Assembly: GCA_040390855.1 (NCBI GenBank)
Contig: JAZJXO010000014.1
Span: forward strand, 1 to 64,000
Origin: Parvibaculum sp040390855
GTDB lineage: Bacteria; Pseudomonadota; Alphaproteobacteria; Parvibaculales; Parvibaculaceae
Direction: 5' to 3'
DNA: 64,000 bases
Under the pieces are notes generated by a model. The model worked only from the letters and a program-made list of their open reading frames with translations. It had not been told where the DNA came from and ran no database searches. Shown here piece after piece: positions 8,016 through 14,896 of this stretch. Every line of letters starts with the position of its first letter. Within the stretch, counting starts at the first letter, position 1. The translations under genes and the position numbers were made by a program.

Positions 8016-8708
8016 ATGGCCCCCAAAGCCCGCTCGCCCTTTGCCGGATTCCCGGCTGCCTGGCAGTCATTCGACCGCAGCGGCAACCCCGTATTTCACA
8101 TTGAGCCGCGCATCCTGACGCCGCTTCGGGCCGTGGCGCTTTGGCATCTAAGCGATCTCGCCATCTTCGCCGGGATCGGTTACGGGCTGTGGGCTGCCTT
8201 CACGGCGGAAGACTCCAACATCTGGATGTTCGCCGCTGCGGTCATCATTCCCATGGCCTTAGAGCGGGTTATCTACAAGACGCTGGAATCGTTTATCCGC
8301 AAGCGCGTCAGCATCCGCATGACGCTGGACCGGTTCAGCATCAAACGCTGGTACGGCTGGCGGCATTTCGACCGGCAATTGCCGCACCGTTTCGCGGTCC
8401 TGCCGCACGACTGGACGCAGGCCGAACAGGACTTGGAAGAGCTGCGCCAGCAGGAGATGCAGCTCAAAAAGCAGCCGACGCTGCGTTACCGGCTCTATGG
8501 CGAGTCGTTCCATCTCTCCTTCGATTATCTCGGCCAGCGTAACGACCTGATGACCGTATACGGCCAGAAGGATGTCGTTGCCGTCGCCATGCGGCTCAAA
8601 GCCTGCGACGACGTGCTCGATGCGCTGATGCAGCGCGGACACGGCACGCCGCTCGATCCCGGCAAGGAATGGTCTCAGCAGCCGGGCGCTATCCCGGAGG
8701 AGGTTTAA
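8016..8708 (+). CDS. Two-helix membrane protein of mobile elements, unknown function
   Basis: This 230-residue protein has two predicted membrane helices at about residues 45-65 and 70-90, followed by a soluble C-terminal part that is rich in Arg, Trp and His and then Glu/Gln. I do not recognise a named family, though proteins of this layout are common on alphaproteobacterial integrative elements beside coiled-coil proteins. The coiled-coil gene begins three bases after its stop, so the two products probably act together. Box D lies upstream. Confidence 0.6.
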   Translation: MAPKARSPFAGFPAAWQSFDRSGNPVFHIEPRILTPLRAVALWHLSDLAIFAGIGYGLWAAFTAEDSNIWMFAAAVIIPMALERVIYKTLESFIRKRVSIRMTLDRFSIKRWYGWRHFDRQLPHRFAVLPHDWTQAEQDLEELRQQEMQLKKQPTLRYRLYGESFHLSFDYLGQRNDLMTVYGQKDVVAVAMRLKACDDVLDALMQRGHGTPLDPGKEWSQQPGAIPEEV

Positions 8709-8711
8709 GCC

Positions 8712-9299
8712 ATGCCTCGCGATTCACATCAGGACCTGCGCCAGCAGGCAGAGGAACGGGTGGAACAGCGCTTCGCGCAGCAGCGCGAGGCGCTGTTCGC
8801 CCAGCACCGGGAGCAGCGCGAGCGCGACCGGCGCGCGCAAGAACAAGCGATACAACGTGTCGCCCAAGAGCAGACGCGGCTTACGGAGCAAAAGCGGCAG
8901 GCGCTGGAAGATCATGAGCAGAAGTGGGATGGGATGCGCGACCGCATCGCCTACAAGCCAGAGCCCACTCCGAATTTTGGATGGACACCACAGCGCGACA
9001 TCGAGCGTGAATACCGCGAGATGCGCCGCCAGTGGCTTGATGTAAAGGAAACCATAGAGCAAGGCTTTAACGAGCGCATCGAGAAGTGCCAGACGGCGCA
9101 GGACGATCTGCGCTTTGCCTTCGACGCCGCCAACGACATACAGGCGCAGAAGGACCGTGAATCGTACGAGCAGTTGATGCAGATGCAGGACCGTACGCGC
9201 TGGAGTGCCATAGAACGCGAGCAGGCACGGATTGAGAAATCCGTATCGCGTGAATTCGAGCAAAACAGCCGCGAGGCTGAGCCGGAGCGCGGCCTGTAG
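8712..9299 (+). CDS. Long coiled-coil protein, Gln/Arg/Glu-rich
   Basis: This 195-residue protein is almost entirely helical and made of Q, R and E heptads, with a break at about residues 75-95 (a Pro-Thr-Pro-containing loop). It has no membrane segment. Because it follows the membrane protein by 3 bp with GGAGG before its start, the pair is surely co-transcribed. It may be a scaffold or a DNA-processing accessory protein of the element. Composition alone does not decide this. Confidence 0.6.
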   Translation: MPRDSHQDLRQQAEERVEQRFAQQREALFAQHREQRERDRRAQEQAIQRVAQEQTRLTEQKRQALEDHEQKWDGMRDRIAYKPEPTPNFGWTPQRDIEREYREMRRQWLDVKETIEQGFNERIEKCQTAQDDLRFAFDAANDIQAQKDRESYEQLMQMQDRTRWSAIEREQARIEKSVSREFEQNSREAEPERGL

Positions 9300-9335
9300 C
9301 GGCGTGATATGATTTCAGTATGAAGGGAGAACGTC

Positions 9336-9608
9336 ATGCCGATGGATGAAATGACTGCCGACGAGTTCAAGCAGAATCTGGACTCGCTCTTGAACGAGGA
9401 CTGGTTTCCGACCATCGGTATTACGCGCGATGGGGAGCGGCGCATGGTCGTCGTTCCCGTCGCTGTCTTCCGCTCCATGCACCGGGCATCGCGCAAGGTG
9501 ATAGACGTCTCGGAAATGTCAGAGCAGGATTTGAAAGAGATAGAAGAATCGAAAATGCCAGACGGCTTTGAGCACCTCGACGAGGAGCTCAAAGCCGATA
9601 AGGAGTAA
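9336..9608 (+). CDS. Possible orphan antitoxin (Phd/YefM-like)
   Basis: This 90-residue acidic protein has an N-terminal M-T-A-D-E-F-K-Q-N-L segment, a basic strand with D-G-E-R-R-M-V-V-V-P and a helix starting V-F-R-S-M. This resembles the DNA-binding half of Phd/YefM antitoxins, and the acidic tail would be the toxin-binding part. No toxin gene stands next to it on the same strand, since the next gene is on the opposite strand. It is either an orphan antitoxin or an unrelated small regulator. AAGGGAGA precedes the ATG. Confidence 0.4.
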   Translation: MPMDEMTADEFKQNLDSLLNEDWFPTIGITRDGERRMVVVPVAVFRSMHRASRKVIDVSEMSEQDLKEIEESKMPDGFEHLDEELKADKE

Positions 9609-9613
9609 TGCCG

Positions 9614-9973
9614 TCAGGCTCGAATGGAGCCGTGCTGCCGGGCCTCGTCCGCAAAGATGGACAGCATCTTTGTCGGATGGAAACAGAGGTCACGTTCTAT
9701 CGGCAGATTGAGCCTGCCGCGCACGGATTCGAGTTCCGACAGGCTGACCGATCCGAGTTCGGGACAGCCCATGCCGAGGTCGCAGAGGCCGAAAGCGATA
9801 TCGGGGTCTTCCGGGTCGATTTCCGTCAGAAGCCAAGTGCATCCGGCATCCGGCGTGAACAGCTTCACGACCGGCAGGAAGTCGGGTTCGTCCCGACCCT
9901 CCAATTGGCATTGCAGGCGCAGCTTGCCGTTGCGCAGCAAGCGTTCGCGGATTTCTTCGGTCAAGAGTTTCAT
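9614..9973 (-). CDS. DUF2958 family protein
   Basis: This 119-residue protein closely fits DUF2958. It starts M-K-L-L-T-E-E-I-R, contains P-V-V-K-L-F-T-P-D and the strongly conserved D-P-E-D-P-D-I-A-F-G-L-C-D-L-G-M-G block at about residues 50-70, then L-G-S-V-S-L-S-E-L. The family is found on conjugative plasmids and integrative elements beside ArdC-type genes. No biochemical role is established. I chose the start at 9973 because AAGGAG precedes it and the conserved domain begins there. Its 3' end faces the antitoxin-like gene 5 bp away. Confidence 0.85.
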   Translation of the reverse strand: MKLLTEEIRERLLRNGKLRLQCQLEGRDEPDFLPVVKLFTPDAGCTWLLTEIDPEDPDIAFGLCDLGMGCPELGSVSLSELESVRGRLNLPIERDLCFHPTKMLSIFADEARQHGSIRA

Positions 9974-10197
9974 GTGCGTCTCCTTTCGCTGAGGTTTCTC
10001 AAGACGCGAAAAGGAGAGGCCGGGCGAAGAAGCGCCGGGGTCACCCAAGATTCTGTTCGTTTCGGGAGGGTCACGAAGGGAAACCCGTAAACGAAAGAAT
10101 CTCTGGATTGACGACGGCGCGCGCCCGGCCATCGTCAAGCGTCAATGCTTGGGAAACTTGCGAAAGGTCGGACGCTGTGAAAGCCGCCGAAGCGCGG

Positions 10198-10413
10198 TCA
10201 GGCGCTCCGTTGCGCCTTGGCGAGCAGCACAGCGAATTCCTCGGCGGAAATTATGCGCGATTCGTAAGCGTCCATCACGTCGAGGCTCAGGGTGTCGTCG
10301 CGTACGAGCCTCCCCACCCGCGGGTCGTAGACCTCGCAGCTTTCGGGAATGTCGTGATCGTCCAGCGTGATCCGCGCCGGACGCCCCGCATAGTCGAAAT
10401 GCGCATACTTCAT
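10198..10413 (-). CDS. Small unknown protein, third gene of the ardC operon
   Basis: This 71-residue protein has a beta-rich start (aromatic, Y-A-G-R-P-A-R-I-T-L-D-D), the phrase Y-D-P-R-V-G-R-L and an acidic helical tail. I do not recognise it. The ATG at 10413 follows AGGA and lies 10 bp after the stop of the upstream gene. A TTG eleven codons earlier lacks a ribosome site. It is likely co-transcribed with the ArdC-type gene. Confidence 0.5.
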   Translation of the reverse strand: MKYAHFDYAGRPARITLDDHDIPESCEVYDPRVGRLVRDDTLSLDVMDAYESRIISAEEFAVLLAKAQRSA

Positions 10414-10423
10414 TGCGTCTATC

Positions 10424-10693
10424 CTAGCCGGTACGAGTGCGCTCAAGCAAAGTCGGGCTATTGCCGTCTGCCTGCTCCATGATGCGAAGCAGGCAATTGA
10501 ACAGGGTCGGCTCCTTGTACCGTCCAGCGGCGGTGCGGTCGGCCTTCGGGCGGCTATCCACGATGAGCGGAAACAAGGCCGGTTGATCCGGCCTCGCCGC
10601 CTTCCAAGCCGCGATCTGCTGGCGGCGCATTTCCAGAATGTCGCGCCAGCGATACACGCGGCCCTCGATTACGATGGTATCGGGGCGGCTCAT
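10424..10693 (-). CDS. Small unknown protein, second gene of the ardC operon
   Basis: This 89-residue basic protein starts with a short beta hairpin (I-V-I-E-G-R-V-Y-R-W-R) and continues with helices rich in Arg and Gln. I recognise no domain. Its start codon overlaps the stop of the ArdC-type gene by 4 bp, so translation is coupled. It is probably an accessory of the anti-restriction operon, by position only. Confidence 0.5.
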   Translation of the reverse strand: MSRPDTIVIEGRVYRWRDILEMRRQQIAAWKAARPDQPALFPLIVDSRPKADRTAAGRYKEPTLFNCLLRIMEQADGNSPTLLERTRTG

Positions 10694-11589
10694 TCTGCCG
10701 CCTCCTGTACCGCGCCCGGCTGCAAGCCGTGCAGAAAATCAGCGGCGCGCTGGGCGTGGGCGGCGGCGGTGAATATCGCCCGCTTGTCGTCTTTCAGAAC
10801 CTTCAGCCAATTGGCGATATACGAGGCGTGATCTTCGCGTGGCTCTGGCGTCAGGTCGAGGTCTGCGGACAGGAAAGCAGAACCAAGTTCCGCGACAAGC
10901 TCTTCCATCGCGTAGCCTTCGTCGCCCCAACGCTTGCGCCCGAATTCACGCTCAAGGCGTTTGGGGTGGCGCGTCCAGTGCGTGACCTCGTGCGCCAGCG
11001 TGGCGTAATAGCTCTCGGCGTCCTGAAAGCTCTCGAAGGGCGGCATCTGCACGCGGTCGTCGGCCATCGTGTAGAAAGCCTGATTGCCGCCGTGCTGGAT
11101 GGTGGCACCTGTCGCGGCGAAGAACGCTTCGGCGTGGATAATCCGCTGCACGGTGTCGAGGCGCGGCTCTGCCTTCGCGTAATACTGCGAGGGCAATCCC
11201 TCGATCTGCTCAACGTTGAACACGGTGTAACCCCGCATAAACGGAATATCGCGCTCGATTTCGTCGCCGCTCTCGCCATCCGTTTCGGTGCGTGTGATCT
11301 TGGAGGCGTAAACGACAAGGCTTCCCTTCTCGCCCTTCTTCACATGGGCGTTGAGTTCAAGGGACTGCTTGAACGTCATCCAGATCGGCGCGACATAGCC
11401 CTTGCTCATCGCTTCCGACCACAGCATCAGCACGTTGATTCCACGGTACGGGATGCCGTTACCGCGCAGAGGCCGCGTGATGCGCCCGGCTGCGTGCTCC
11501 GCGTTCCACGGCTTGAACCAAGGGCGGACTCCCTTCTCCAGTTCATTGACAATGCTTGACGTGATCCGCTCATAAACATCGGATTTCAT
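10690..11589 (-). CDS. ardC: ArdC-type anti-restriction protein
   Basis: This 299-residue protein has both halves of ArdC. The N-terminal ssDNA-binding domain holds the Y-R-G-I-N-V-L-M-L-W motif at about residues 50-60 and a K-K-G-E-K-G-S block. A C-terminal zincin-like domain has H-E-V-T-H at about residues 199-203 and a distal glutamate (E-E-L-V-A-E). ArdC proteins protect incoming single-stranded DNA from type I and II restriction, which suits a transferable element. The start at 11589 is set by AGGAGG directly upstream. It leads an operon with the two small genes downstream. Confidence 0.88.
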   Translation of the reverse strand: MKSDVYERITSSIVNELEKGVRPWFKPWNAEHAAGRITRPLRGNGIPYRGINVLMLWSEAMSKGYVAPIWMTFKQSLELNAHVKKGEKGSLVVYASKITRTETDGESGDEIERDIPFMRGYTVFNVEQIEGLPSQYYAKAEPRLDTVQRIIHAEAFFAATGATIQHGGNQAFYTMADDRVQMPPFESFQDAESYYATLAHEVTHWTRHPKRLEREFGRKRWGDEGYAMEELVAELGSAFLSADLDLTPEPREDHASYIANWLKVLKDDKRAIFTAAAHAQRAADFLHGLQPGAVQEAAE

Positions 11590-11845
11590 GATCTTCCTCC
11601 TAGCTTTGGGTTGCGCATGCAACCGACTAGGCCCGCGCCAATGAGCGGGGGTTCGGCCGTCACAGGCCGTCGCGGGGAGAGGGGGATCACCCGCTCTGCA
11701 CGACCGAAGGGAGGAAGAACGGGGATACGCCCCGCGGCGCCCATAAAGGGCTTGGCCTTGACGGCCAGGGGGCCGCAGGTCCCGTCGCAATCGAAAAGTG
11801 AGTCAGCCGTGGGCTGTCATTGGCATCGAAGATGCGGAATCAAAA

Positions 11846-11865
11846 TTTGCCACAAACGCGCCACA
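11846..11865 (+). repeat. Putative integrase arm-type sites, left arm
   Basis: TTTGCCACAA (11846-11855) and CGCCACAG (11858-11865) recur on the other side of the tRNA-Pro core, in reversed order. Repeats spaced like this beside an integrase core are typical of arm-type binding sites. This is inference from position. Confidence 0.4.
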
Positions 11866-11994
11866 GAGCCGAATTACGGAAAACGGAGAATCTAGGATTC
11901 ATGCGGGTTAGAACGGAGTCGCGTTTCGCATTGAAAAACGGCTCTTAAAGCGTTTTTCTTTCCATAGCTTTTTCGTAAGTGATTGATTTGAAAT

Positions 11995-12040
11995 TGGTCG
12001 GGGCGACAAGATTCGAACTTGCGACCCCTTGCACCCCATG
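11995..12040 (-). other. tRNA-Pro(GGG) 3' half: attachment core of the tyrosine integrase
   Basis: Read on the minus strand this is a tRNA from about position 31 to the encoded CCA. It has loop ATGGGGT with anticodon GGG, variable loop GGGTC, T arm GCAAG-TTCGAAT-CTTGT, acceptor CGCCCCG, then A and CCA. The C1-type acceptor and GGG anticodon identify tRNA-Pro. The tRNA match ends abruptly at 12040, so the 5' half is absent. Identity from the anticodon loop to the 3' end is the usual core of tyrosine integrases. No complete tRNA-Pro gene occurs elsewhere in the window. Confidence 0.75.
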
Positions 12041-12080
12041 ATTTTCCAAATACAGATAAATCAAGGATCGGGAGCGCGCT

Positions 12081-12099
12081 CGCCACAGATTTGCCACAA
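12081..12099 (+). repeat. Putative integrase arm-type sites, right arm
   Basis: CGCCACAG (12081-12088) and TTTGCCACAA (12090-12099) match the pair at 11846-11865. They lie between the tRNA-Pro core and the integrase gene. Confidence 0.4.
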
Positions 12100-12118
12100 G
12101 AATTCCGAGCGAAGCGAT

Positions 12119-12322
12119 CTAGTCGTCAATGCAGCTTTGGCAAATTCCATACGCGCCACCTGACGAAAGGTGGGAATCGAACGGTTGTCCGCAATGGATA
12201 CACCCAGGAATATGCGACTCATCGCGACCCGCGTTTTTCTGGCTTTCGCGTTCACGGATCATCTTGTCGTAGTCCTTATCCTTCCGAGCTTCGGCATCTC
12301 GGTTCCTGTCATCCTTCGTCAT
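12119..12322 (-). CDS. Small zinc-ribbon-like protein downstream of the integrase
   Basis: This 67-residue protein has a charged N-terminal half and a C-terminal C-x-x-C (C-I-H-C) then C-x-x-C (C-Q-S-C) pair 18 residues apart, as in a small zinc ribbon. It may bind DNA or protein. Its ribosome site AGGAGG overlaps the integrase stop region, and the ATG lies 12 bp after the integrase gene, so the two are co-transcribed. It sits between the integrase and the attachment core. Confidence 0.6.
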   Translation of the reverse strand: MTKDDRNRDAEARKDKDYDKMIRERESQKNAGRDESHIPGCIHCGQPFDSHLSSGGAYGICQSCIDD

Positions 12323-12334
12323 GCCGCCTCCTAA

Positions 12335-13510
12335 CTATATTCGCATTGCTGCAAGTAGCCCCTGCGGCTTTTCTTTTTTTGCTTCCACGCGTTCGACGAG
12401 GTGGCCATAGACGTTGAGCGTTGTTCGAACGTCCTCGTGTCCCATCAGATATTGAATGCGCTTCAAGTTAAGGCGCTGCTCGATGAGCATTGAAGCGAAG
12501 AAGTGGCGAAGATCATACGGACTGTATTTCGGGCGATAGACTGTCTCGCCGTCCTCGTCGCATTCTTCTAAAAGGCCGGCTTTCTCGCACGCGACGTAAA
12601 AGCCTCGCCTTGTCCAGTTCTTAGGATCGACCCAACTACCGTTCTCAGCCGGGAACGCCAGATCGTATTTGCTCTGGGGTGCATGCTTTTTGATGTAGTG
12701 CTGAACCATGTCCACCGTATCGGGACTAAGATCGATGAACCGATGACCTGCCGGTGTCTTGGTAACTGATATGCCACCGAGCCGCTCCAGTGCCCGATCG
12801 ACGTTGATACCGTTCTTCGCGATGTTAGTGCGTGCCGCGGCGATATACTCCTGCGGGCGCATGCCTGAATCGGCGGCGAGATAGAGCATCGGACGGTAGC
12901 GTATCCATGCCTGCGCCACAGTCTGGTTCTTGCCATTGGCCAGACTATCGGCTGCAGCAAGAAGTGCGTGGACCTCTTTTTCGGTTGGTATTGTGATCGG
13001 TCGGTCGTAACGCGAGTTGCTGGGAACTGAGATCCCTGCTGCAAAGTCGTGGGCTACGACACCCCGGCGCATTAGCTCAAGGACCATGGAATGAAACGTC
13101 GTCAGGGCTTTATGCGCTACGGGGCGGCTGTAATTGCGTAGTAGCCACGAGCGAAATTCGACAACATCGGGCGCCGTCAATTCGTGAAGCTGCTTGGTCC
13201 AGCTATAGTCGTTGATGATGCCAACGCGATATTCGTAGTTCTGGAGCGTGCCTTTCGTAATCGGCTCTCGCCCGTTGCACCCTTCCTTCTCGCAAACCTC
13301 AAGCCACTTCTGTAGACCCTGCGCGACCGAGCGCGTTTCGTGAGACAACGGACGATTTCTGAGGCGCTGAGCCGCATTTTCGCGGAAGTCCAGGGCTTCC
13401 TTTCGCGTTCCAAATGTCTCAAAACCGTACCCTGATTTTTTTGTCGGGTCACGGTATCTGACTTGATAGGTTGTGCCCTTGCGGCCTTTTCTTGTTCTTA
13501 TGTCTGACAT
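12335..13510 (-). CDS. Tyrosine recombinase / integrase
   Basis: This 391-residue integrase has an N-terminal AP2-like DNA-binding part (R-K-G-T-T-Y-Q-V-R-Y), a SAM-like core-binding domain at about 60-170 and a catalytic domain. Visible catalytic residues are Arg in S-G-M-R-P-Q-E-Y (about 214), Lys in the V-T-K-T-P-A-G beta hairpin, D-L-R-H-F-F near 335, His in M-G-H-E-D-V and the nucleophilic Tyr in L-N-V-Y-G-H-L (about 369). All appear intact. I start at 13510, where the typical integrase N-terminus begins. A GTG ten codons earlier is possible. The attachment core lies 300 bp past its 3' end. Confidence 0.88.
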   Translation of the reverse strand: MSDIRTRKGRKGTTYQVRYRDPTKKSGYGFETFGTRKEALDFRENAAQRLRNRPLSHETRSVAQGLQKWLEVCEKEGCNGREPITKGTLQNYEYRVGIINDYSWTKQLHELTAPDVVEFRSWLLRNYSRPVAHKALTTFHSMVLELMRRGVVAHDFAAGISVPSNSRYDRPITIPTEKEVHALLAAADSLANGKNQTVAQAWIRYRPMLYLAADSGMRPQEYIAAARTNIAKNGINVDRALERLGGISVTKTPAGHRFIDLSPDTVDMVQHYIKKHAPQSKYDLAFPAENGSWVDPKNWTRRGFYVACEKAGLLEECDEDGETVYRPKYSPYDLRHFFASMLIEQRLNLKRIQYLMGHEDVRTTLNVYGHLVERVEAKKEKPQGLLAAMRI

Positions 13511-13565
13511 ACATCGAAATAGTGCAGGAAAACCGCGCACTTTTGCAAGTTTTCGCGAAAAGTTA

Positions 13566-13802
13566 TCAGGAGGGTCGCAAGTTGTTTCGCGCCTCCGTTT
13601 GGCGTTGGAAATAGGCGCTTATCAAATCGTCCTTCTCGATCTTGAGCTTGTGCTGGATCGGATCGACGAAGAAGGGCAGTTTGCGCCGGCCTTGCGGGTC
13701 CTGCTCCGCCGCTCGCTGCATTTGCCGTGTAGAAAGCTTCACGCCCATCTGCGCCAGCACTTGGCGGGCTTCTTCTAGATCGAGATAGCAGGGCTGTTTC
13801 AT
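13566..13802 (-). CDS. Putative excisionase-like DNA-binding protein
   Basis: This 78-residue protein begins with a helix-turn-helix-like segment (D-L-E-E-A-R-Q-V-L-A-Q, then L-S-T-R-Q-M-Q-R-A), followed by a K-L-P-F-F-V-D-P beta wing and a K-I-E-K-D-D-L helix. This is the layout of MerR/AlpA-like excisionases. It is encoded just upstream of the integrase on the same strand, where Xis or recombination directionality factors are common. TAGGAGGGGAC before the ATG gives a strong ribosome site that overlaps the stop of the upstream gene. Confidence 0.6.
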   Translation of the reverse strand: MKQPCYLDLEEARQVLAQMGVKLSTRQMQRAAEQDPQGRRKLPFFVDPIQHKLKIEKDDLISAYFQRQTEARNNLRPS

Positions 13803-13810
13803 GTCCCCTC

Positions 13811-14080
13811 CTACAGTTTGTAATCCAAACAGGCGGGGTGGTAGTGATGCGTGTCGATACGCTTGATCCGATGTCCGTTGGAGCGGCGATGCACATCAAC
13901 GGGATCGCCGAATTCATTTGTTGCCGGCACGATCAGCTTTACGTTTTTTACGAACGACACATCGAACTCGGTGTGAAGCGCCTGAATGTCTTCCCACAGC
14001 GCCTGCCTAAGTTCGTCGAGTGAAATCGTGCCCAGTGTCTTGTAGTCAATCTCCAATGGAGTTGAATGATCTTTGCTCAT
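13811..14080 (-). CDS. Small unknown protein leading the integrase operon
   Basis: This 89-residue protein starts helical (S-L-D-E-L-R-Q-A-L-W-E-D-I) and has a central strand V-K-L-I-V-P-A and a His/Arg-rich end (H-H-Y-H-P-A-C). I recognise no family. It is the first of four minus-strand genes (this one, the excisionase-like gene, integrase, zinc ribbon) separated by 55 bp or less. Confidence 0.5.
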   Translation of the reverse strand: MSKDHSTPLEIDYKTLGTISLDELRQALWEDIQALHTEFDVSFVKNVKLIVPATNEFGDPVDVHRRSNGHRIKRIDTHHYHPACLDYKL

Positions 14081-14303
14081 AAGTGCCCCGCAACAATCGC
14101 CTCAATAAATTCGTGCCCGCAATAATTCCCATAATACAACCAATGGTGTTAAAGCAGGCCAAAGACGAATTGTGACTCGGCGCACGATTGAATCGCACTT
14201 GCGATTTGTATTCTCGGCAAGAACGCGGAATCTGCTGTTGCCTGCGAAATCTTTTTCTCGCCGCCCAGATCGCACACCGCTCCGTCTCTCTCCGTTTCAC
14301 TCT

Positions 14304-14335
14304 GCGTGATGCATACGAACGTATGTGCATCACGC
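14304..14335. promoter_or_regulatory. 32-bp imperfect palindrome, possible operator
   Basis: GCGTGATGCA at the left and TGCATCACGC at the right are perfect reverse complements, joined by a 12-base centre that is itself nearly symmetric (TAC-GAAC-GTA). It lies in the gene-free region between the integrase operon and the plus-strand gene at 14605. It has no T tract, which favours a protein-binding site over a terminator. Confidence 0.45.
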
Positions 14336-14564
14336 GCCAGATGATCGTGGCAAAGAGCGCATCGCTGTTCGCTACACGATGCACTGCCACGCAAGCCCCC
14401 TTTAGCCTTCGCGCTTCGTTTTCGCTCGATCTCTGCCTGTGAGGTCTGACGGCGGCTGCCAGCAAGCCGCGTCGGCCAGTTTTTCTTTCCTCTTTCGTCC
14501 TCTTTCGCGCCCCCGCCCATGCGGGCCGTCCTGCTCCTGATTGTGACCTCGGGACCGCATGAAC

Positions 14565-14583
14565 GGCCCCGATGGTCGGGGCC
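14565..14583. other. Perfect GC hairpin just before a ribosome site
   Basis: GGCCCCGA and TCGGGGCC pair perfectly around TGG. The stem ends 22 bases before the ATG at 14605 and close to its AGAGGAG ribosome site, so it might act as an attenuator or mRNA stabiliser. Confidence 0.4.
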
Positions 14584-14604
14584 GCGAGGACAAGAGGAGA
14601 AAAC

Positions 14605-14802
14605 ATGTCCACGGTCTTGACGATGGCAACCTTGCAAACCCGCAGCGATCTGGAGCTGCAAGTTCTGGCGCGGAAGGCGCAGTACGATCTTGAGTGCAGC
14701 ACGCCTGGTTCCGCCGAGCGCCGCGACGCGCTCAGCACGCTGGAAAACATCCGCCGTGTGATGGCGCTGCGGACCTTCCGCCCTCGGCCGCCGGGCTTCT
14801 AG
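14605..14802 (+). CDS. Small unknown mobile-element protein
   Basis: This 65-residue, mostly helical, basic protein has a central L-E-L-Q-V-L-A-R-K-A-Q-Y-D helix and an Arg/Pro-rich tail. I recognise no family. The ATG at 14605 follows AGAGGAG at a good distance. A GC hairpin precedes it and a perfect 12-bp terminator hairpin follows 10 bp after its stop, so it looks like a single-gene unit. Confidence 0.55.
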   Translation: MSTVLTMATLQTRSDLELQVLARKAQYDLECSTPGSAERRDALSTLENIRRVMALRTFRPRPPGF

Positions 14803-14812
14803 CCCCGGCGAC

Positions 14813-14842
14813 ACCGGCCCGGTGGCCTCACCGGGCCGGTTT
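14813..14842 (+). terminator. Strong terminator hairpin
   Basis: A perfect 12-bp stem (14813-14824/14829-14840) with a GCCT loop is followed by TT, 10 bp after the stop codon of the small gene. Confidence 0.65.
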
Positions 14843-14846
14843 CCCT

Positions 14847-14865
14847 GCGAGGTTACCGCGAGGAA
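14847..14865 (+). promoter_or_regulatory. 19-bp box, copy E
   Basis: This is a match to the five-copy consensus immediately after the terminator at 14842 and 31 bp before the ATG at 14897. It differs from copy C only at the two variable central bases. It would control the small gene and the serine recombinase behind it. Confidence 0.5.
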
Positions 14866-14896
14866 TGCCCGTGCGGTGTGCATCCAAATTCCAGTC

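Larger units (their letters stand above)
11590..12118. other. Non-coding region holding the tRNA-Pro core and integrase arm repeats
   Basis: No gene is visible. From left to right it holds a GGTTGC/GCAACC hairpin at about 11610-11625, several GC stems in the ardC leader up to 11780, two short repeats at 11846-11865, the 46-bp tRNA-Pro fragment at 11995-12040, and the same repeats again at 12081-12099. It serves as leader of ardC and as the attachment region of the tyrosine integrase. Confidence 0.55.
14081..14604. other. Gene-free stretch upstream of the integrase operon
   Basis: Several frames are open on both strands here, but none has a ribosome site or a recognisable product. The left 90 bp are AT-richer and must hold the integrase operon promoter. 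It contains the palindrome at 14304-14335 and the GC hairpin at 14565-14583. Confidence 0.55.

Noticed and set aside
12155..12200. T-arm-like GGTGGGAATCGAACGG, possibly a second tRNA piece
   Set aside because: It lies inside the zinc-ribbon gene on the minus strand, and no acceptor or anticodon stem can be formed around it.
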